DNA of 8,700 nucleotides from NCBI GenBank assembly GCA_028715225.1, contig JAQUSH010000027.1, forward strand, positions 1 through 8,700, read 5' to 3'. How positions within the stretch are numbered: position 1 is the stretch's first letter; every line of letters starts with the position of its first letter. Of the stretch, positions 5,338 to 8,700 are shown in pieces. The stretch comes from Candidatus Aenigmatarchaeota archaeon. Lineage in GTDB: Archaea; Aenigmatarchaeota; Aenigmatarchaeia; Aenigmatarchaeales; Aenigmatarchaeaceae. Made by a program: the position numbers and the translations under genes. A model generated the notes under the pieces. The model worked only from the letters and a program-made list of their open reading frames with translations, did no database searches and had not been told where the DNA came from.

Positions 5338-6096
5338 TTAAAGTCCGAGTATGACTGTCTCTATAACACCGGCTATCAGAATAATAACTATAGATATTAT
5401 TAAAATAAAACTAGCTTCTTTCAGAGCAAGATTGAACTTCTTTTTATTGTTTATATTTACTGAAAGTATAAAGCCAGCTACAGCTGCCATAAAGTAGGCT
5501 ATCACTTCAGGGAACAGATATGGGAATGCGGTAATCGTATCTATGATAAATTTGCCTGGAGAGAAAACAGCTAATGCGCCTTTGATCGCATTGCCCCACA
5601 TTACGCCTAAAACCGATGCATTCCAGGATAAAAGAAACATTGAACCTATTCCGTAGAATAGAGATAAAAGGAAGAAGAATAATAGTAAACCGACATTGTT
5701 CAGAACAATGCTAACAAAATCTCCTGCGCCAAATGTAAAGTAACCAACTGTGAATTTCAACAGCTGTTCTTTGAACAACAGCTGAACAAGCGAACTAGGA
5801 AGTATGGCAAACCATATTGCAAACGATATAGCCATACCGAAGAATAAGTAAGAATATATCTGTATCATGTATTCGTATTTTTTCAAAATGCTTTTAGTCT
5901 TGTCCTGTTTTGTTTTCATCCTCATGGCAACCGGTATTGCAGCTAATGTAGTTAGAAACACAGCTGGAAAAGATGGTGACTCTTTGAACATAAGAACAGA
6001 TACAGCCAGACCGATTGTTGCAAACAGAATACCTAGTGCTATTGCATAAGATGGCTTTTTGTCGACTAAATTCTCTTTCAGAATTGTGTCTAGCAT
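5338..6096 (-). CDS. SpoIIM family (stage II sporulation protein M-like, DUF95) polytopic membrane protein
   Basis: This 252-aa, very hydrophobic protein has about six membrane segments (roughly residues 17-36, 42-58, 77-98, 126-156, 190-213 and 226-251) and a basic loop (MKTKQDKTKSILKK, 60-73). The archaeal SpoIIM/DUF95 pattern is visible. It includes a conserved NN in IVLNNVGLLLFF (130-141), FLLSWNASVLGVMWGNA (154-170), and FPYLFPEVIAYFMAAVAGFI (191-210) with its Glu, corresponding to the family's helix after the 'ELPA' position. Length is near that of archaeal members. In Bacillus, SpoIIM works with SpoIID/SpoIIP in peptidoglycan remodelling. Archaea lack that substrate, so the function here is unknown, and 'sporulation' should be read as a family name only. 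It starts 6 nt after the PKD-protein stop with no promoter of its own, so the two are most likely one transcript. Confidence 0.87.
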   Translation of the reverse strand: MLDTILKENLVDKKPSYAIALGILFATIGLAVSVLMFKESPSFPAVFLTTLAAIPVAMRMKTKQDKTKSILKKYEYMIQIYSYLFFGMAISFAIWFAILPSSLVQLLFKEQLLKFTVGYFTFGAGDFVSIVLNNVGLLLFFFLLSLFYGIGSMFLLSWNASVLGVMWGNAIKGALAVFSPGKFIIDTITAFPYLFPEVIAYFMAAVAGFILSVNINNKKKFNLALKEASFILIISIVIILIAGVIETVILGL

Positions 6097-6102
6097 AGAA
6101 TA

Positions 6103-8001
6103 TTATACCGCTAACGGATTATTAAGGTTTTTCGAAGACCTTGACTTAAGCCTGATAAAGAATAAGACAGGCATTGCAAGAAGTACAACAATTATCAATA
6201 GCCAGCTTAAAGGTGTTATTTCTGGCTGCTCCTGAGCTTCAGGTGTTTCTCCGGCTGACTGGTTTAAAATAGATTCTGAAGTTGTTATATTCACTATAGT
6301 TTTATTTAATCCTCCCTGCAGTGGTAGAACTGGTATACCAAATCCGCCACCGCCGCCACCTCCTCCTGTGGCACCTGTTTCAGTGGTTGGTATATTTGAA
6401 ATAGTAATAGTTGCTGTATCTGATAACTCATTGCTTTCGTTATCTATTGCTGTGAATGTTGCAGTGTATGTTCCTGCTGCTGTATAAATATGAATGATTG
6501 ATGAATCTAAAACAGAATTCCAAATAAGCGAACCGTCGCCAAAGTCCCAAGCATATCCATCAATTTCATTGCAAGGTTCTGCTGAACAGAATGTAAATCC
6601 TGTTAAATTTACTTCGTCTCCGACGTAAGCTGATTTATCTACACCTGCGCTTACTGTTATTGTTCCAACAGGAACTGGTTCTGGTAGAGGATTTATGGTT
6701 ATTGCTGCTTCAGTTGAAGAACTTGAACCATCATTGTCTGTAACTGTCAAGGTTACAGTGTATGTTCCTGAGTGTGAATAAGAATGTGTTGTTACTCCAG
6801 ATGGTTCGACTGGTAATGTTATAGGTGCGATTGCCATTATTGTCGCATCATCGCGAGGTGGATTTATGCTTGCTTCGTCGCCAAATGTCCATTCATAGCT
6901 TTCTATAGATCCGTCTGTATCATAAGAATTTGTACCGTCAAAAACTATTTCTTCATCTACGTATGCTGTTGATTTATCTACTGATATAAGAACGACAGGC
7001 TGTGCATTTAGAATAGTTATTGTATCTGCATAACTTGAAGATTGCCCGTCTTCATCATAAACTGTCAGATTAACATTATATGTTCCTGGTTCAAACGTAT
7101 GTGTAGGCTTCTGTTCAGTTGATGTTGTTCCGTCTCCAAAATTCCAATTATATGTTATGACTCCTTCTGGATCATAAGAACCTTCTGAAGAAAATGTAAC
7201 ATCTCTTTCATTTATATAATAATTAAATATTGCATATGGTGGATTACTTTTTTGTATCAGCATATATGTTCTGAATGCGTAATCTCCATATGGATCCCAA
7301 AGATTACCGCTATAATATTTGTATCCAATTCCGCCTAGATAGTCTACACCAATTATATTAGGCATGTAAGAATATGTCCAAGCTCCGCATGACAAATATA
7401 TAGCATATTTTTCTCCAGCTATCAAAGAAACATTTTGACCTGTAAGATTGAATGTAAGTGTATCAAATACATCCTTAATAGGCACAGAATTTGAACCAAT
7501 TATATCACCGTTCGGAAGACCATTTAAATCTGTTTTTCTAACTACAAGAGAAACATATTTATTGCAATCACTAGTTGGTGTATCTGATGCATATAATTGA
7601 ATATGCGATAATATACCACTCACTTCAGGAGTAAATGTTTGCGCGCCAGGCATGGTTCTTCCTGCAGCATATTGTACATCTCCCCACGCCTCTTGATCTA
7701 ATACAGGAACTGCTGATATACAATCATTGAAAACATCATATCCTAGACAATTTGGCAGACATGTTGCATAATCTCCTGCCAAATAATCCCCTATTGTAGA
7801 ACAATCAACTGTATCGCTATCACAAACCTCATTTCCTTCTATAAGACTATCACCGCATACTGGTTCTATCGGTTGTGTGCTTGGTTGTATAGAAAAAAAT
7901 CCGACTGATGTTACGTATGGAGAAGCCATGAATAAAACTACAACAAGTATTACAAGTGAAACGTAGAATGTTGATTTTGTGTAATCAAACTTCCTTTTCA
8001 T
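6103..8001 (-). CDS. Multidomain PKD-repeat surface protein with Cys-rich motif, jelly-roll-like domain and C-terminal anchor
   Basis: In order, the 632-aa protein has an N-terminal signal/membrane segment (12-33); a six-Cys motif (Cys 49, 60, 67, 81, 85, 94; CGDSLIEGNEVCD) like the DUF4215/Myxococcus Cys-rich repeat; and a beta-rich domain (about 106-247, ending YAFRTYML) like 'choice-of-anchor R' jelly rolls. Three PKD domains follow: about 254-332 (WNFGDG at 286), 335-436 (WTFGDE at 371, with a hydrophobic insertion at 377-400) and 447-535 (WDFGDG at 485, Cys472/Cys477). A Gly8 linker (546-553), a Thr/Glu/Pro stalk, a membrane helix (597-616) and a basic tail complete it. PKD domains are Ig-like modules typical of archaeal surface proteins. 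A role in adhesion, surface layer or carbohydrate/protein binding is inference. The start is supported by a TATA box 23-30 nt upstream. The SpoIIM-family gene follows after 6 nt. Confidence 0.9.
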   Translation of the reverse strand: MKRKFDYTKSTFYVSLVILVVVLFMASPYVTSVGFFSIQPSTQPIEPVCGDSLIEGNEVCDSDTVDCSTIGDYLAGDYATCLPNCLGYDVFNDCISAVPVLDQEAWGDVQYAAGRTMPGAQTFTPEVSGILSHIQLYASDTPTSDCNKYVSLVVRKTDLNGLPNGDIIGSNSVPIKDVFDTLTFNLTGQNVSLIAGEKYAIYLSCGAWTYSYMPNIIGVDYLGGIGYKYYSGNLWDPYGDYAFRTYMLIQKSNPPYAIFNYYINERDVTFSSEGSYDPEGVITYNWNFGDGTTSTEQKPTHTFEPGTYNVNLTVYDEDGQSSSYADTITILNAQPVVLISVDKSTAYVDEEIVFDGTNSYDTDGSIESYEWTFGDEASINPPRDDATIMAIAPITLPVEPSGVTTHSYSHSGTYTVTLTVTDNDGSSSSTEAAITINPLPEPVPVGTITVSAGVDKSAYVGDEVNLTGFTFCSAEPCNEIDGYAWDFGDGSLIWNSVLDSSIIHIYTAAGTYTATFTAIDNESNELSDTATITISNIPTTETGATGGGGGGGGFGIPVLPLQGGLNKTIVNITTSESILNQSAGETPEAQEQPEITPLSWLLIIVVLLAMPVLFFIRLKSRSSKNLNNPLAV

Positions 8002-8023
8002 AAAGAATTATATGTCTTTTAGA

Positions 8024-8031
8024 TATTTAAA
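8024..8031 (-). promoter_or_regulatory. TATA box for the PKD protein-SpoIIM unit, leaderless promoter
   Basis: TTTAAATA on the minus strand, a full match to the archaeal TATA consensus, lies 23-30 nt upstream of ATG 8001 in the 33-nt gap after the pilin-like gene. The spacing is identical to the box of the 5301 gene. No Shine-Dalgarno precedes the ATG. Confidence 0.72.
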
Positions 8032-8034
8032 CTA

Positions 8035-8490
8035 TTAAGTTACCTTAATACTTCCGCCCTCGTTAGAAATAAGCAAAGTATTCAGACCCTTTCCAAATTC
8101 AGTAGTTCCCACGAAATCAAAATTATATTCAACATATCCTCTTATCTTTCCGTCTGTAACTTCAACATATATGCCGTCTTCCATCCCACTAACCCCAGAA
8201 GCAATTATCTGAGCATTTGTATCCATTGCGAATTCAACTCTGTTCTTTGATATAGTGTATGAACCACCAGTTACTCCAACTGTTATCTTTCTGGATGATC
8301 CATCGCCTTCTTGCAGAACCTGATTTATCGCATTATCAATTACCTTGATGTTGCTTTTTCCTTCGTTCAGAACAAGTATTTCTTTAGATTTATCAATAGC
8401 TGGATTTCCAATATTTAGAGCTATTGTAACTGCTGCAATGGATATTACTATGACCAAAACAAACGCGATCAAAACACTTATTCCTTTCAT
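8035..8490 (-). CDS. Archaeal type IV pilin-like/archaellin-like protein (class III signal peptide)
   Basis: The 151-aa protein begins MKGISVLIAFVLVIVISIAA. A minimal basic leader with prepilin-peptidase site KG|IS is followed by an uninterrupted hydrophobic helix to about residue 26, then a helical linker (IDKSKEILVLNEGKSNIKVI) and a beta-rich head. There are no cysteines. It is related to the other pilin-like protein of the window only through this N-terminus; the heads look unrelated. Its ATG overlaps the stop of the gene before it (ATGA) and is preceded by GGTGA at 8495-8499, so it is translated as part of that upstream operon and not from its own promoter. It may be a minor pilin or a pilin-like component of a surface complex. 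The class is well supported, the exact role is not. Confidence 0.87.
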   Translation of the reverse strand: MKGISVLIAFVLVIVISIAAVTIALNIGNPAIDKSKEILVLNEGKSNIKVIDNAINQVLQEGDGSSRKITVGVTGGSYTISKNRVEFAMDTNAQIIASGVSGMEDGIYVEVTDGKIRGYVEYNFDFVGTTEFGKGLNTLLISNEGGSIKVT

Positions 8491-8700
8491 GTTGTCACCG
8501 TTCTATCTATTATTATTATGTCTTTATAATATTCTTCTCCTTTCGATAACTGGATATCTACTGTAACCTGGTTTCCATTCACATTGTATTTTCTAATTTG
8601 TGTGTATCCTTTCTCGGTCATGATTCCGTTTGAAAACAAAATAAACTTGTCTAAATTAGCTGAGATATCTTCTTTGTTTAGTATAGTATCGTCAACTACA
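8487..8700 (-). CDS. C-terminal 70 residues of an unrecognised protein, partial at the window edge
   Basis: The frame is open from the window edge (first full codon 8697-8699) to a TGA at 8487-8489. It begins VVDDTILNKEDISANLDKFI and ends DIIIIDRTVTT. The visible part looks like a short acidic helix region followed by beta-strands (QIRKYNVNGNQVTVDIQLSK). No cysteines and no membrane segment are present. The stop overlaps the ATG of the pilin-like gene, so the two are an operon. By position it could be the head of another pilin-like protein, but nothing in this fragment proves it. Its start is outside the window. Confidence 0.7.
   Translation of the reverse strand, partial: VVDDTILNKEDISANLDKFILFSNGIMTEKGYTQIRKYNVNGNQVTVDIQLSKGEEYYKDIIIIDRTVTT
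8495..8499 (-). promoter_or_regulatory. Ribosome binding site of the pilin-like gene at 8490
   Basis: GGTGA on the minus strand, 4 nt before the ATG and inside the last codons of the preceding gene. It fixes the start at 8490 and indicates coupled translation. Confidence 0.7.

Noticed and set aside
5338..6096. Reading the SpoIIM homologue as evidence of a sporulating bacterium
   Set aside because: Archaea commonly carry SpoIIM/DUF95 homologues. The class III signal peptides, TATA boxes and archaeal small families of the window point to an archaeon.
6343..6366. GGN-repeat tract as a possible microsatellite or phase-variation switch
   Set aside because: It encodes eight glycines with mixed GGA/GGT/GGC codons, so the DNA is not a clean repeat, and the flanking frame is intact. 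A flexible linker before the stalk explains it.
8345..8566. A plus-strand frame of 73 codons near the window end, beginning MMLLFPSFRT
   Set aside because: Antisense to the class III signal peptide of the pilin-like gene and to the coupled upstream gene. The apparent hydrophobicity comes from the opposite strand of that coding sequence.

Overview
The window most likely comes from an archaeon. It carries two proteins with archaeal class III (type IV pilin/archaellin) signal peptides and several archaeal TATA-like boxes, two of them exactly 23-30 nt upstream of start codons. Internal operon starts use GGTGA Shine-Dalgarno sites. It also holds small families common in archaea (DUF5654, DUF5679, archaeal SpoIIM). 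The low GC, short spacers and families suggest a small-genome DPANN-type lineage (Woesearchaeota/Pacearchaeota-like), but that placement is inference. Every gene lies on the minus strand, so transcription runs from high to low coordinates.

Region 4885-8700 is a cell-surface block. In transcription order it holds the C-terminal end of an unrecognised protein; a pilin-like protein translationally coupled to it (ATGA overlap); a 632-aa surface protein with a Cys-rich motif, a jelly-roll-like domain, three PKD domains, a glycine linker and a C-terminal membrane anchor; a SpoIIM-family polytopic membrane protein 6 nt downstream; and a second pilin-like protein with its own promoter.

Region 4218-4826 looks like a two-gene toxin-antitoxin-type module. 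The first gene (DUF4258-like) is broken by a frameshift, while its DUF2283 partner is intact. Region 3522-4151 pairs a 49-aa zinc-ribbon protein (DUF5679, too short for standard ORF cut-offs) with a signal-bearing DUF151 (bifunctional nuclease family) protein.

Region 316-3498 encodes a large S-layer-like/stalk protein (NEW3-type domain, helical juxtamembrane region, C-terminal anchor). It is followed after 3 nt by an AT-rich 258-aa two-TM protein of unknown function. The low-coordinate end has a tRNA-Val(UAC) with an encoded CCA end and the 5' part of a DUF5654 gene that appears frameshifted in an A-run.

Overall this is a surface/envelope locus with a decayed-looking toxin-antitoxin module inside it. 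The points most worth checking are the broken toxin with intact antitoxin, the pilin/PKD/SpoIIM association, the exported DUF151 protein linked to a zinc ribbon, and the conserved geometry of the leaderless promoters. There is no CRISPR array, IS element, rRNA or long gene-free stretch.
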